DNA of 64,000 nucleotides from assembly GCA_049324535.1 (NCBI GenBank), contig JBMOOG010000011.1:1-64000 (forward strand). Direction: 5' to 3'. The position numbers and the translations under genes were made by a program. The notes under the pieces are model-generated. The model made no database searches. It was not told the origin of the DNA and saw nothing but the letters and a program-made list of their open reading frames with translations. Shown in pieces: positions 31,658 to 39,800 of this stretch (positions within the stretch are counted from its first letter, which is position 1; each line of letters opens with the position of its first letter). The DNA is from JBMOOG01 sp049324535 (GTDB lineage: Bacteria > Pseudomonadota > Alphaproteobacteria > Rhodobacterales > Rhodobacteraceae).

Positions 31658-32740
31658 CTATAGGGGCGCACGCCCCGTGTCACAATCCGCCGACAGGGCC
31701 GGTTGCGCCGCGTCAAGCACCTTGCGCATCAGCGTGGGAAGCGAGGCCGGGTCGAGACCCGTGGCGAAGGCGCCGCGCAGGGGCCGCGCATCGGCTCCGC
31801 AGCGCACGACCCGCACGGCGAGCCGGAGATGGAAATGGCTGAAGGTGTGTCGGACAACCGGGCCCGCATCGGTCCAGTCGGCGGTCAGGGGCGGGCCGTC
31901 CCCGTCCCCGCCATCCCAGCCCGAGGTCGGCCAGCCGGTCATGCCGCCCAGCAGGCCCCGGTCGGGTCGGCGCTCCAGAAGCCAGGCCCCGTCGTCGCGC
32001 AGCGCGACCCAGGCGATGCCCTCGCGCGTCGGCTTGGCGGCGCGCGGCGCCTTGCGCGGCAACTCGGCGGCGAGGCCCCGCGCCCGCGCCGCGCAGTCGC
32101 CCGACAGCGGGCAAAGCGCGCAGTCGGGCCGGCGCGGGGTGCAGACGGTTGCCCCGAGGTCCATCATCGCCTGCGCGAAGTCTCCGGGGCGGTCCGCGGG
32201 GGTAAGCGTCGCGGCCCGTCGGGCGAGTTCGGGCCTTGCGCGCGGCAAGGCGACCTCGATCGCGAAGAGCCGTGCGACCACCCGTTCCACATTGCCGTCC
32301 ACGACGGTCGCCGGCACGTCGAAGGCGATGGCCGCGATGGCTGCGGCGGTGTAGCGGCCGATGCCGGGCAGGGCGCGCAGCTCCGCCTCGGTCTGCGGAA
32401 AGCGCCCGCCATGATCGGCCACGACCGCCCGCGCGCAGGCCAGAAGGTTCCGGGCCCGCGCGTAATAGCCAAGCCCGGCCCATTCCGAAAGGACGGTGGC
32501 GTCGGGCGCGGCGGCCAGGTCGGCGACGCCGGGCCAGCGTTCGGTGAAGCGCCGGAAGTAGCCCCGCGCGGCGGCGACGGTGGTCTGCTGGAGCATGACC
32601 TCGGACAGCCAGACGCGGTAGGGATCCGGACGCACTCCGGCCCGGCGTTCGGCCGGCCCGACCCGCCAGGGCAGGACGCGGGCGTTCCGGTCGTACCAGG
32701 CGAGCAGTCGCGAGGAAACGGCGCTGTCCCCGTCACGCAA
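31658..32740 (-). CDS. mutY: Adenine DNA glycosylase MutY
   Basis: MutY removes adenine mispaired with 8-oxoguanine. The 360-residue protein has the catalytic Glu in LSEVMLQQTTV, the helix-hairpin-helix LPGIGRYTAAAI, the catalytic Asp in VDGNVERV and the iron-sulfur ligands C-x6-C-x2-C-x5-C in the segment from VCTPRRPD to GDCAA. The C-terminal NUDIX-like domain (about 225-345) recognises 8-oxoG. It is divergent from the dciA-like gene, a common alphaproteobacterial arrangement. Confidence 0.95.
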   Translation of the reverse strand: MRDGDSAVSSRLLAWYDRNARVLPWRVGPAERRAGVRPDPYRVWLSEVMLQQTTVAAARGYFRRFTERWPGVADLAAAPDATVLSEWAGLGYYARARNLLACARAVVADHGGRFPQTEAELRALPGIGRYTAAAIAAIAFDVPATVVDGNVERVVARLFAIEVALPRARPELARRAATLTPADRPGDFAQAMMDLGATVCTPRRPDCALCPLSGDCAARARGLAAELPRKAPRAAKPTREGIAWVALRDDGAWLLERRPDRGLLGGMTGWPTSGWDGGDGDGPPLTADWTDAGPVVRHTFSHFHLRLAVRVVRCGADARPLRGAFATGLDPASLPTLMRKVLDAAQPALSADCDTGRAPL

Positions 32741-32823
32741 GTTTTATGCTCCTCCGGCTGCGGTCCTATGGGCTTGGGCTGGGACGGCCTGTAAGGTGGC
32801 GTCGCGGGCAGGAAAGGGCAAGC

Positions 32824-33357
32824 ATGAACGACGCACTGTCCAGCGGTCGCCGCCAGCGCGGGTTCGAGACGGCCGCGAGCCTCTTGCGGGACCGGATCCG
32901 CAGCGCGGGCGAGAGCCGCGGCTTCGCGGTGTCGCGCGTGCTGACGCACTGGGCCGAAATCGCCGGAGAGGACATCGCGCGCCACTGTGTGCCGGTCAAG
33001 GTGGGCTACGGCAAGGGCGGACTGGGCGCCACGCTGACGCTGCTCACCACCGGGTCGGCGGCGCCCGTCCTCCAGATGCAGCTGCCCGCGCTGCGCGACC
33101 GGATCAACGCCTGCTACGGCTACAGCGCCATCGCGCGCATCCACATCACCCAGACCGCGGCCGAGGGCTTCGCCGAGGGGCAGGCCGCCTTTGCCGGCGC
33201 GCCCAGGCGCACCCGCGCCGAACCCTCGCCGGCCGTCGCGGGCGCCGCCGCGCGCCTCGCCGCGCCCGTGTCCGATCCCGATCTGCGCGCCGCCCTTGAT
33301 CGGCTGGCCCGCAATGTCCTATCCCGAACCGAACGACAGAGAGGCAAAGACGAATGA
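32824..33357 (+). CDS. DciA-like (DUF721) protein
   Basis: The 177-residue protein starts with the DUF721 domain (about 10-110: RGFETAASLLRDRIRS, HWAEIAGEDIARHCVPV, VLQMQLPALRDRINACYGY), related to DciA, which recruits the DnaB helicase to the origin in many bacteria. The C-terminal part is Ala/Arg-rich. The ATG at 32824 follows GGAAAGGGCAAGC. Its stop overlaps the start of the DsbA-like gene. Its role in replication here is by family inference. Confidence 0.8.
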   Translation: MNDALSSGRRQRGFETAASLLRDRIRSAGESRGFAVSRVLTHWAEIAGEDIARHCVPVKVGYGKGGLGATLTLLTTGSAAPVLQMQLPALRDRINACYGYSAIARIHITQTAAEGFAEGQAAFAGAPRRTRAEPSPAVAGAAARLAAPVSDPDLRAALDRLARNVLSRTERQRGKDE

Positions 33358-33965
33358 CGAAACCGATGTTTCTTGCCGGCGCGCTGGCTCTGGCCTTCGC
33401 GGTCGGCCCCGCGGTCGCCGAGACTGCGGCGGCCCCGGTGGCCGTGCCGGACATGGCGATGGGTCCGGCCGACGCCAAGGTGACCGTGGTGGAATACGCC
33501 TCCTACACCTGCCCCCATTGCGCGCATTTCGACGCCGACGTCATGCCGAAGCTGAAGGCCGACTACATCGACACCGGCAAGATCCGCTTCGTCTACCGCG
33601 AGGTCTATTTCGACAAATACGGGCTCTGGGCGGCGATGGTGGCGCGCTGCGGCGGCGAGATGCGCTATTTCCCGATCCAGGACATGCTCTACAAGACCCA
33701 GGCCGAATGGCTGAAGTCCGGCAATGACGCGGGCATCGCCGATGCGCTGCGCAAGATCGGTCTCAAGGCCGGGATCGACAAGGACGCGCTTGCCGCCTGC
33801 ATGAACGACGGCAAGATGGCCGAAGCGATGGTCGCGACCTATCAGGCGAACGCCACCAAGGACGGCATCGACTCGACTCCGTCCTTCGTCATCAACGGCG
33901 AGAAGTATTCCAACATGTCCTACGAGGACTTCGCCAAGATCCTCGACGCCAAGCTGGCGGAGTGA
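33354..33965 (+). CDS. DsbA-family periplasmic thiol oxidoreductase
   Basis: The 203-residue protein has a signal peptide (ending AVAE-23) and a thioredoxin fold with the active site CPHC (53-56) in YTCPHCAHFDADV. A DSTPSFVINGEKY cis-proline loop is near the end. It probably introduces or shuffles disulfides in exported proteins, in the manner of alphaproteobacterial DsbA/BdbD relatives. ATGA overlap with the dciA-like gene shows co-transcription. Confidence 0.88.
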   Translation: MTKPMFLAGALALAFAVGPAVAETAAAPVAVPDMAMGPADAKVTVVEYASYTCPHCAHFDADVMPKLKADYIDTGKIRFVYREVYFDKYGLWAAMVARCGGEMRYFPIQDMLYKTQAEWLKSGNDAGIADALRKIGLKAGIDKDALAACMNDGKMAEAMVATYQANATKDGIDSTPSFVINGEKYSNMSYEDFAKILDAKLAE

Positions 33966-33968
33966 CGA

Positions 33969-35105
33969 TTGACGCCGCTTTCCGGGGTCCGGGTCGTCGA
34001 ACTGGCGCGCATCCTGGCCGGCCCCTGGGCCGGTCAGGTGCTGGCCGATCTGGGCGCCGATGTCATCAAGGTGGAGGCGCCCGAGGGTGACGACACCCGC
34101 CGCTGGGGTCCGCCCTTCATCGACCGCGAAGGGGATCGCAGCGCCGCCTATTTCCACGCGGCCAACCGCGGCAAGCGATCGGTCGTCGCCGATTTCCGCA
34201 CGCCCGAAGGCCAGGCGTTCGTCCGCGAGCTCGTGCGCGATGCCGACATCCTGATCGAGAACTTCAAGGTCGGGGGGCTTGCCAAATACGGGCTCGACTG
34301 GGACAGCCTGCGTGAGGTCAATCCGCGCCTCATCTACTGCTCGATCACCGGCTTCGGCCAGGACGGGCCCTACGCGCACCGGGCGGGCTACGATTACATC
34401 ATCCAGGGCATGTCCGGGCTGATGAGCGTGACCGGCGAGCCGGATGGCCAGCCGCAGAAGGTCGGCGTGGCGGTGGTGGACGTGTTCACCGGCGTCTATG
34501 CCGCAACCGCCTGCCTTGCCGCCCTGCACCAGCGGGCGACGACCGGGCTCGGCCAGCACATCGACATGGCGCTTTTCGACGTGGCAACCGCGATCATGGC
34601 CAATCAGGCGATGAACTACCTCGCCTCGGGTGTCGCGCCCAGGCGGATGGGCAATGCGCATCCGAACATCGTCCCCTATTCCGTCTTCGACTGCGCCGAC
34701 GGCTGGATCATCATCGCCACCGGAAACGACGGCCAGTTCCGGCGGCTGTGCACAATCTTGGGATTGTCGGAACTTTCTGACAAACCGGAATTTCTGACGA
34801 ACGCCGACCGCATCGCCCATCGCGCCGACCTCACGGCACGACTGACGGCCGCGACGCGAACCTGGTCGAAAGCCGACCTTCTGGCCGCCTGCGAAACCCA
34901 CGGAGTGCCGGCGGGCCCGATCAACGACATGGCCGAGGTCTTCGCCGATCCGCAGATCGTCGCGCGCGGCATGCAGATCGCGCCGGGTGGCGTGCCCGGT
35001 GTCCGCTCGCCCATCATGATGTCGGGGGCGGAACTCTCGCTGGATCGCCCCTCGCCGCGGCTGGGCGAGCACGACGCCGGGGTGCGGGACGAGCTGCGCC
35101 GCTAG
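33969..35105 (+). CDS. CoA-transferase, CaiB/BaiF family (family III)
   Basis: The 378-residue protein begins at a TTG three bases after the DsbA-like stop, where homology starts (LSGVRVVELARILAGPWAGQ). It has the family's KVEAPEGDDTRRWGPP, NRGKRSVVADFRTPEG and HIDMALFDVA segments including the catalytic Asp. Such enzymes move CoA between organic acids. The stop TAG is shared palindromically (CTAG) with the convergent lpxK stop. Substrate is unknown. Confidence 0.88.
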   Translation: MTPLSGVRVVELARILAGPWAGQVLADLGADVIKVEAPEGDDTRRWGPPFIDREGDRSAAYFHAANRGKRSVVADFRTPEGQAFVRELVRDADILIENFKVGGLAKYGLDWDSLREVNPRLIYCSITGFGQDGPYAHRAGYDYIIQGMSGLMSVTGEPDGQPQKVGVAVVDVFTGVYAATACLAALHQRATTGLGQHIDMALFDVATAIMANQAMNYLASGVAPRRMGNAHPNIVPYSVFDCADGWIIIATGNDGQFRRLCTILGLSELSDKPEFLTNADRIAHRADLTARLTAATRTWSKADLLAACETHGVPAGPINDMAEVFADPQIVARGMQIAPGGVPGVRSPIMMSGAELSLDRPSPRLGEHDAGVRDELRR

Positions 35106-36097
35106 AGCCCGAGCCGGTCCAGCGCCCGATCGAGGGGCGCCCAGTCCTCGAGCTCCATGCGCACCGGCAGCGTCAGCACCCTGGGGCGGAACTCGGCCGG
35201 CAGCCGCACCGCATCCTTCTCGGTGGTCACGAGCTGCGCCTGGCCGATGGCCGCGTCCTGCTCGAGCCGGTGGAGTATCGCCGCCGTATAGGGCTGGTGA
35301 TCGTCGAAGCCCTCGGCGCGCACGATCGTGGCCCCAAGCGCGCGGAGCGTCGCGAAGAACCGCGACGGATCGCCGATGCCGGCAAAGGCCAGCACACGCA
35401 GGCCGTTCCAGTCCATTCCCGTGGCCAGCGGACGCAGCGAACCCGTGAGCACCGGCACCGAAAGGGCCGGCCCCCAGTCGGCGGCCAGCCGGGCCTGCGC
35501 GTCGGCCGGCCCGAGCGCGACCAGAAGATCGGCGCGGGCGAGCCCTGCCGCCACCGGCTCGCGCAGGGGGCCGGCCGGCAGGCAGCGCCCGTTGCCGAAC
35601 CCGCGCGCAGCGTCCACGACGACAAGCGCGAGGTCGTGGTGCAGCGACGGATCCTGATGACCGTCGTCGAGAAGGATCGCGCCGGCCCCGTCCGCGACCG
35701 CCGCCCGTGCGCCTGCCACGCGATCATCGGCCACCCAGACCGGGGCGAAGGCCGCGATCAGCAGCGGCTCGTCGCCGACCTCGCCGGCGTCGTGCCGCCG
35801 CTCGTCCACGCGCAGCGGGCCGGTGGCGCGCCCGCCATAGCCCCGGCTGACCACATGGACGGTGACGCCACGCGCCGACAGGCGCTGCGCCAGAGCGATC
35901 ACCGTCGGGGTCTTGCCGGTGCCCCCCACGTTGATGTTTCCGACGCAGATCACCGGCACTCCGACCCGCTCTGCGACACCCCGGCGAAGGCGCCGCGCCG
36001 TCGCCGCCGCATAGAGCCGGCCCAGCGGCGCAAGCAGCCGCGCGAGAAGGGCGGGCCTTTCGGGCGCGGTGAACCAGAACCGCGGCGCGCGGGCCAT
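35102..36097 (-). CDS. lpxK: Tetraacyldisaccharide 4'-kinase
   Basis: LpxK phosphorylates the 4' position of the lipid A precursor at the inner membrane. The 331-residue protein has a membrane-associated N-terminus (PRFWFTAPERP) and the Walker A segment GNINVGGTGKTP, and the DDGHQDP motif. Its ATG overlaps the waaA TGA by four bases. The waaA-lpxK pair with DUF4170 and cysQ is the usual alphaproteobacterial lipid A group. Confidence 0.95.
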   Translation of the reverse strand: MARAPRFWFTAPERPALLARLLAPLGRLYAAATARRLRRGVAERVGVPVICVGNINVGGTGKTPTVIALAQRLSARGVTVHVVSRGYGGRATGPLRVDERRHDAGEVGDEPLLIAAFAPVWVADDRVAGARAAVADGAGAILLDDGHQDPSLHHDLALVVVDAARGFGNGRCLPAGPLREPVAAGLARADLLVALGPADAQARLAADWGPALSVPVLTGSLRPLATGMDWNGLRVLAFAGIGDPSRFFATLRALGATIVRAEGFDDHQPYTAAILHRLEQDAAIGQAQLVTTEKDAVRLPAEFRPRVLTLPVRMELEDWAPLDRALDRLGL

Positions 36098-37290
36098 CAG
36101 CGGCTGACCTTCGGTCGGGCGCTGTCGAGAAACGACGCGACCACTTCGGCCACGCGCTCGGTGACGGCGGCGCCGCTCGACGAGGCGGACCAGGCGTTGT
36201 GCGCGAGAATGGCCGCGCGGTCCGGCGCGATCAGATCGACGATGGCGTCCGCCAGGGCATCGGCGTTGCCGACGCGCCGCAAGGCCCGCGCCTCGGACAG
36301 GCGGGTGTAGGCGGCGGCGTGGCTCCCGACGTTCGGACCGCAGACGATCGCCGATCCAAGCGCCGCAGCCTCGAACGGATTGCGCGTCTCGGCCCCCGGG
36401 GTGAGCGAGCCACCCATGTAGCAGGCCGGGGCAAGCCGGTACCAGAGGCCTAGCTCGGTCTGACCGTCGGTAACCAGCACCTCGATCTCGGGGTCCGCTT
36501 CCTCCTCCAGAGACCGCTGCGCCACGCTCCAGCCCTCCTGCGCCATCCGGCTGGCAACCGCCGCAGCGCGCGACGCATCGACCGGCACGAAGACAAGAAG
36601 CATCCGGTGCGCCAGCCGGAGCGCGCGGGCATGGGCCGCGATCACCGCCTCTTCCTCGGCCTGCGGGCAGGCCATCGCCAGCCAGACCGGGCGGGTCCCG
36701 AGGAGTTCGGTCATGCCGTGGCGCTCGGCCTCGAGGCAGGGCAGCGGCTCGGCCGACGGCTCGATGCGCCCGACCACCGTAACCGGCGGCGGCTCGCCGC
36801 CGAGGCTGCGCAGCGCCTGCGCGCTGTCGCCGTCGCGCGCCAGGATCGCGCTCAGGCGCTGGAGGAGCCCCTGCCGCAGCCCGCCCCACAGCCGGCCGCC
36901 GCCGGGCGCCGGCTGGGCATCCGCCCAGACGGTCGGGATGCCGCGGTCGTGGCACTCGACCACCAGGGCCGGTGGCAGTTCGGAGCCGAGAAGCACCACC
37001 ACGTCGGGCCGCCAGTGATCGAGAAAGGCGCGCAGGGCCGGAAGCGACTCGGGCGGCGCGTCCACGGCGGTGAACCCCGAGGTCGCCCCCGAGCGGGGAC
37101 TGACAAGCGGGGTGATGTCGGGAAAATCGGCCGCGATCTGCCGCGCCAGAAGGGCCGGGGTCGCGGGTTCGGCGGTCGAGCCGCGCAGCCAGACCACCGG
37201 CCCCGGCGGGCGCGGGTCGAACACGCCCCCGGCGGCCGGACCGCCGCGCGACGCCAGCAGGTAGAGCCCGAGGGCGATCGACCGCTTCAT
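36097..37290 (-). CDS. waaA: 3-deoxy-D-manno-octulosonic acid transferase
   Basis: WaaA (KdtA) adds Kdo residues to lipid IVA at the cytoplasmic membrane. The 397-residue product has a short N-terminal anchor (MKRSIALGLYLLASRGG) and a GT-B fold with VVLLGSELPPAL in the N-terminal half and the sugar-nucleotide-site region YMGGSLTPGAETRNPFEAAALG near the end. The DUF4170 gene lies 10 bp upstream and lpxK overlaps downstream. A longer in-frame extension through the DUF4170 gene is not used. Confidence 0.93.
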   Translation of the reverse strand: MKRSIALGLYLLASRGGPAAGGVFDPRPPGPVVWLRGSTAEPATPALLARQIAADFPDITPLVSPRSGATSGFTAVDAPPESLPALRAFLDHWRPDVVVLLGSELPPALVVECHDRGIPTVWADAQPAPGGGRLWGGLRQGLLQRLSAILARDGDSAQALRSLGGEPPPVTVVGRIEPSAEPLPCLEAERHGMTELLGTRPVWLAMACPQAEEEAVIAAHARALRLAHRMLLVFVPVDASRAAAVASRMAQEGWSVAQRSLEEEADPEIEVLVTDGQTELGLWYRLAPACYMGGSLTPGAETRNPFEAAALGSAIVCGPNVGSHAAAYTRLSEARALRRVGNADALADAIVDLIAPDRAAILAHNAWSASSSGAAVTERVAEVVASFLDSARPKVSR

Positions 37291-37300
37291 GGCGCTTCGC

Positions 37301-37546
37301 TCAGGCCCCCAGCTCCTCGGTCGCACCGGCCGGATCGTCTTCCTCGCGCAGGCGGTGCAGGTGCGCGATGAAGTAGCGCATGTGCGCGTTGTCCACCGTC
37401 CGCTGGGCCTCGGCCTTCCAGGCGGCGAAGGCCCGGGCGTAGTCGGGGAAGATGCCCACGACATGGATCGCGTCCGGGTCACGGAACACGGTCTTGTCCG
37501 GCGATACCAGCTCGCCGCCGAACACGAGGTGCAGTCTCTGGGCCAT
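37301..37546 (-). CDS. DUF4170 family protein
   Basis: The 81-residue cytosolic protein (MAQRLHLVFGGELVSPDKTVF, then IHVVGIFPDYARAFAAWKAE and MRYFIAHLHRL) matches the small DUF4170 family found beside waaA in alphaproteobacteria. Its function is unknown; a role in lipopolysaccharide synthesis is inferred from the fixed location. Confidence 0.85.
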   Translation of the reverse strand: MAQRLHLVFGGELVSPDKTVFRDPDAIHVVGIFPDYARAFAAWKAEAQRTVDNAHMRYFIAHLHRLREEDDPAGATEELGA

Positions 37547-37613
37547 CGTCGTCTCCCATGTCCAAGATCGGGCGCACGCTAGGCGATCGGTCTGCGCTCC
37601 TCAAGGCGAAGCC

Positions 37614-38402
37614 TCACGCCAGGGCGGCGATCAGGCCCGACCAGACCCGCGGCGCCCCCGCCAGGATGCCGTCGCTGGCCGCGCCGGGGCTGTTGAAGCG
37701 GATCGGCCGGCCGGCGCGGTCGCTGACCGTGCCACCGGCGCGGGCAACGATCAGCGATCCGGCGGCGATGTCCCATTCCCAGGTCGGCCGCACCGACAGC
37801 ATCGCGTCGAAGCGGCCCTCGGCCACCAGCGCCAGCCGCCAGGCGAGCGAGGGGCGGAACGCCCGCTCGACGGGTGGAAGCCGGCCCTCCTTCCAGTGCT
37901 CGGGTGCCAGCGCCGCCCGTCCGGCAAGAACGGTCGCCCCGTCGGCGCCGGAACGGTCCGAGACCGCGATCGGCTGGCCGTTCCGCGTGGCCGGACCCTC
38001 GGCGCTGGCGGCGTAGAGCGTGCCGCGCGCGGGCAGATAGACCACGGCGGCCGTGATCCGGCCGTCCTCCGCCACCGCCAGCGAATGCGCGAAGGCGTCC
38101 TGCCGGTCGAGGAAAGCGCGGGTGCCGTCGATCGGATCGAGAATGAACACCCGCCGCGCGGCGTGCCGGTCGGGATCGTGAGGGCTTTCCTCCGACAGCC
38201 AGCCGTAGTCCGGTCGTGCCCCGCGCAGCACCTGTTCAAGATGGTCGTTGACGGCAAGATCGGCCTCGCTGACCGGGCCGGCACCGCCGCCCTTGTCCCA
38301 GCTTGCCGGATCGTTCCGCCAGAAGCGCATCGCGATCGCGCCGGCCGAATGCGCCGCTTCGACCAGGAGCGCGAGATCGGCCCGGGCGTCAGGTTCCGGC
38401 AA
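37614..38402 (-). CDS. cysQ: 3'(2'),5'-bisphosphate nucleotidase, CysQ type
   Basis: The 262-residue inositol-monophosphatase-fold enzyme hydrolyses 3'-phosphoadenosine 5'-phosphate from sulfate assimilation. The metal motifs EESPHD, DPIDGTRAF and WDIAAGSLI are in order. It overlaps the pmbA gene end by 14 bp. A myo-inositol phosphatase is an alternative, but the context next to the waaA group matches cysQ in related genomes. Confidence 0.87.
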   Translation of the reverse strand: MPEPDARADLALLVEAAHSAGAIAMRFWRNDPASWDKGGGAGPVSEADLAVNDHLEQVLRGARPDYGWLSEESPHDPDRHAARRVFILDPIDGTRAFLDRQDAFAHSLAVAEDGRITAAVVYLPARGTLYAASAEGPATRNGQPIAVSDRSGADGATVLAGRAALAPEHWKEGRLPPVERAFRPSLAWRLALVAEGRFDAMLSVRPTWEWDIAAGSLIVARAGGTVSDRAGRPIRFNSPGAASDGILAGAPRVWSGLIAALA

Positions 38403-39735
38403 TGGTCAGGCCCTCGACCAGAAGGCTGGGTACGACATGCGACAGGTGCTCGCGCGCGTCGTTCGCCGGGATCACCCGCATCAGGAAGTCGCGCAGGTTG
38501 CCCGCGATGGTGCATTCGTTGACCGGGCCGGCGATCTGGCCGTTCTCGACCCAGAAGCCGGATGCGCCGCGCGAATAGTCGCCGGTGGTCGGGTTGACCG
38601 ACGATCCGAGGAACGAGGTCACGATCAGCCCGCGGCCCATCGCGCCGATCAGCGCCTCGCGACTGTCGGTGCCCTGGGTCAGCCGGATGTTGCTCACCGA
38701 GGGCGAGGGCGGCGAGGACGGGCCGCGCACCGCCGAGCCGGTGGAGGCCAGCCCGAGCTTGCGGGCAGTGCCGAGGTCGAGCGTCCAGCCGGTCAGCACC
38801 CCGTTCTCGACGATGGCGCGCCGCCGCGACGGCAGGCCCTCGGCGTCGAAGGGGCGCGAGCCCGAGATGCGGGGCCGCAGCGGATCCTCGACGATCGACA
38901 GGCCCGTGGGCAGGACCGGCGTCCCGAGCGCGTCCCGAAGCCAGGAGGCGCCCCGCGCCACGGCCGACCCGTTCGCGGCGGCGAGAAGGTGACCGATGAG
39001 ACCCGCCGCGATGCGTTCGTCGAACAGCACCGGGAAGGCCCCCGTCGGTGGCTTCCGCGCGCCCGCGCGTGCCGCCGTCCTCTCGCCCGCCTGACGGCCC
39101 ACCGCGTCGGGGCTGGGCAGATCGGCCTGGAACACCCGCGATTCGGATGCCCAGTCGCGCTCCATCGCCAGCCCCTCGCCGGTGATCGCCACCGCTGCGA
39201 CCGACCGGCTGGTGCGGGCATAGCCCCCCGCAAAGCCGTTCGATGCGGCAAGGAAGACGTTGCGCCGGCTGTAGCTGGCCGAGGCGGACTGGACCTGGGT
39301 GATGCCGGGAACCGCCAGCGCGGCGGCCTCGGCCCGGCGCGCATCGGACTCGAGCTCGGCCGAGCCGGGTTCCGGCGCCGGATCGGCAAGGTCAAGCCCC
39401 TCGGCGTCCCGCCGCAGCGCCAGATCCGAGGGGTCGGCCAGCCCGAGCGTCGGATCGACCGGGGCTTCCCGCGCCATCGCCACCGCGCGTTCCGCCATTT
39501 CGGCGATGGTGCGCGCCGAGATGTCCGAGGCGGAGACCAGCGCCTGCCGCTGTCCCAGCAGAACCCGCAGCCCGATCTCGATCCCTTCGGCGCGCTCGGC
39601 CTGCTCAAGCCGGCCCTGCCGGACATCGATCGACACCGCGCGGCCATCGACGGCGATCGCATCGGCCGCCTCGGCGCCGGCCTTGCGCGCCGCGTCCAGC
39701 AGGGCTGCCGTCAGGGTTTCCAGCCGATCCGTCAT
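38389..39735 (-). CDS. pmbA: TldE/PmbA-family metalloprotease subunit
   Basis: The 448-residue protein is the PmbA (TldE) subunit of the TldD/TldE peptidase that matures peptide toxins and degrades antitoxins. It lacks the HExxxH zinc motif of TldD and has the PmbA-type features SASYSRRNVFLAASNGF, a central segment with LFDERIAAGLIGH and the C-terminal GDYSRGASGFWVENG. A tldD partner is not in this window. It heads the cysQ-DUF4170-waaA-lpxK transcript. Confidence 0.9.
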   Translation of the reverse strand: MTDRLETLTAALLDAARKAGAEAADAIAVDGRAVSIDVRQGRLEQAERAEGIEIGLRVLLGQRQALVSASDISARTIAEMAERAVAMAREAPVDPTLGLADPSDLALRRDAEGLDLADPAPEPGSAELESDARRAEAAALAVPGITQVQSASASYSRRNVFLAASNGFAGGYARTSRSVAAVAITGEGLAMERDWASESRVFQADLPSPDAVGRQAGERTAARAGARKPPTGAFPVLFDERIAAGLIGHLLAAANGSAVARGASWLRDALGTPVLPTGLSIVEDPLRPRISGSRPFDAEGLPSRRRAIVENGVLTGWTLDLGTARKLGLASTGSAVRGPSSPPSPSVSNIRLTQGTDSREALIGAMGRGLIVTSFLGSSVNPTTGDYSRGASGFWVENGQIAGPVNECTIAGNLRDFLMRVIPANDAREHLSHVVPSLLVEGLTIAGT

Positions 39736-39800
39736 GCCACGCCTCTCGTTCGGGGTCTGTCCTGCACCTAGCGGCTGGGCGCCGGTGGTTCAAGGCGTGG

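Noticed and set aside
28644..32354. A 1236-codon plus-strand open frame across cls, alkB and mutY
   Set aside because: Antisense to three recognised enzymes; the translation is rich in His, Gly and Arg without any motif.
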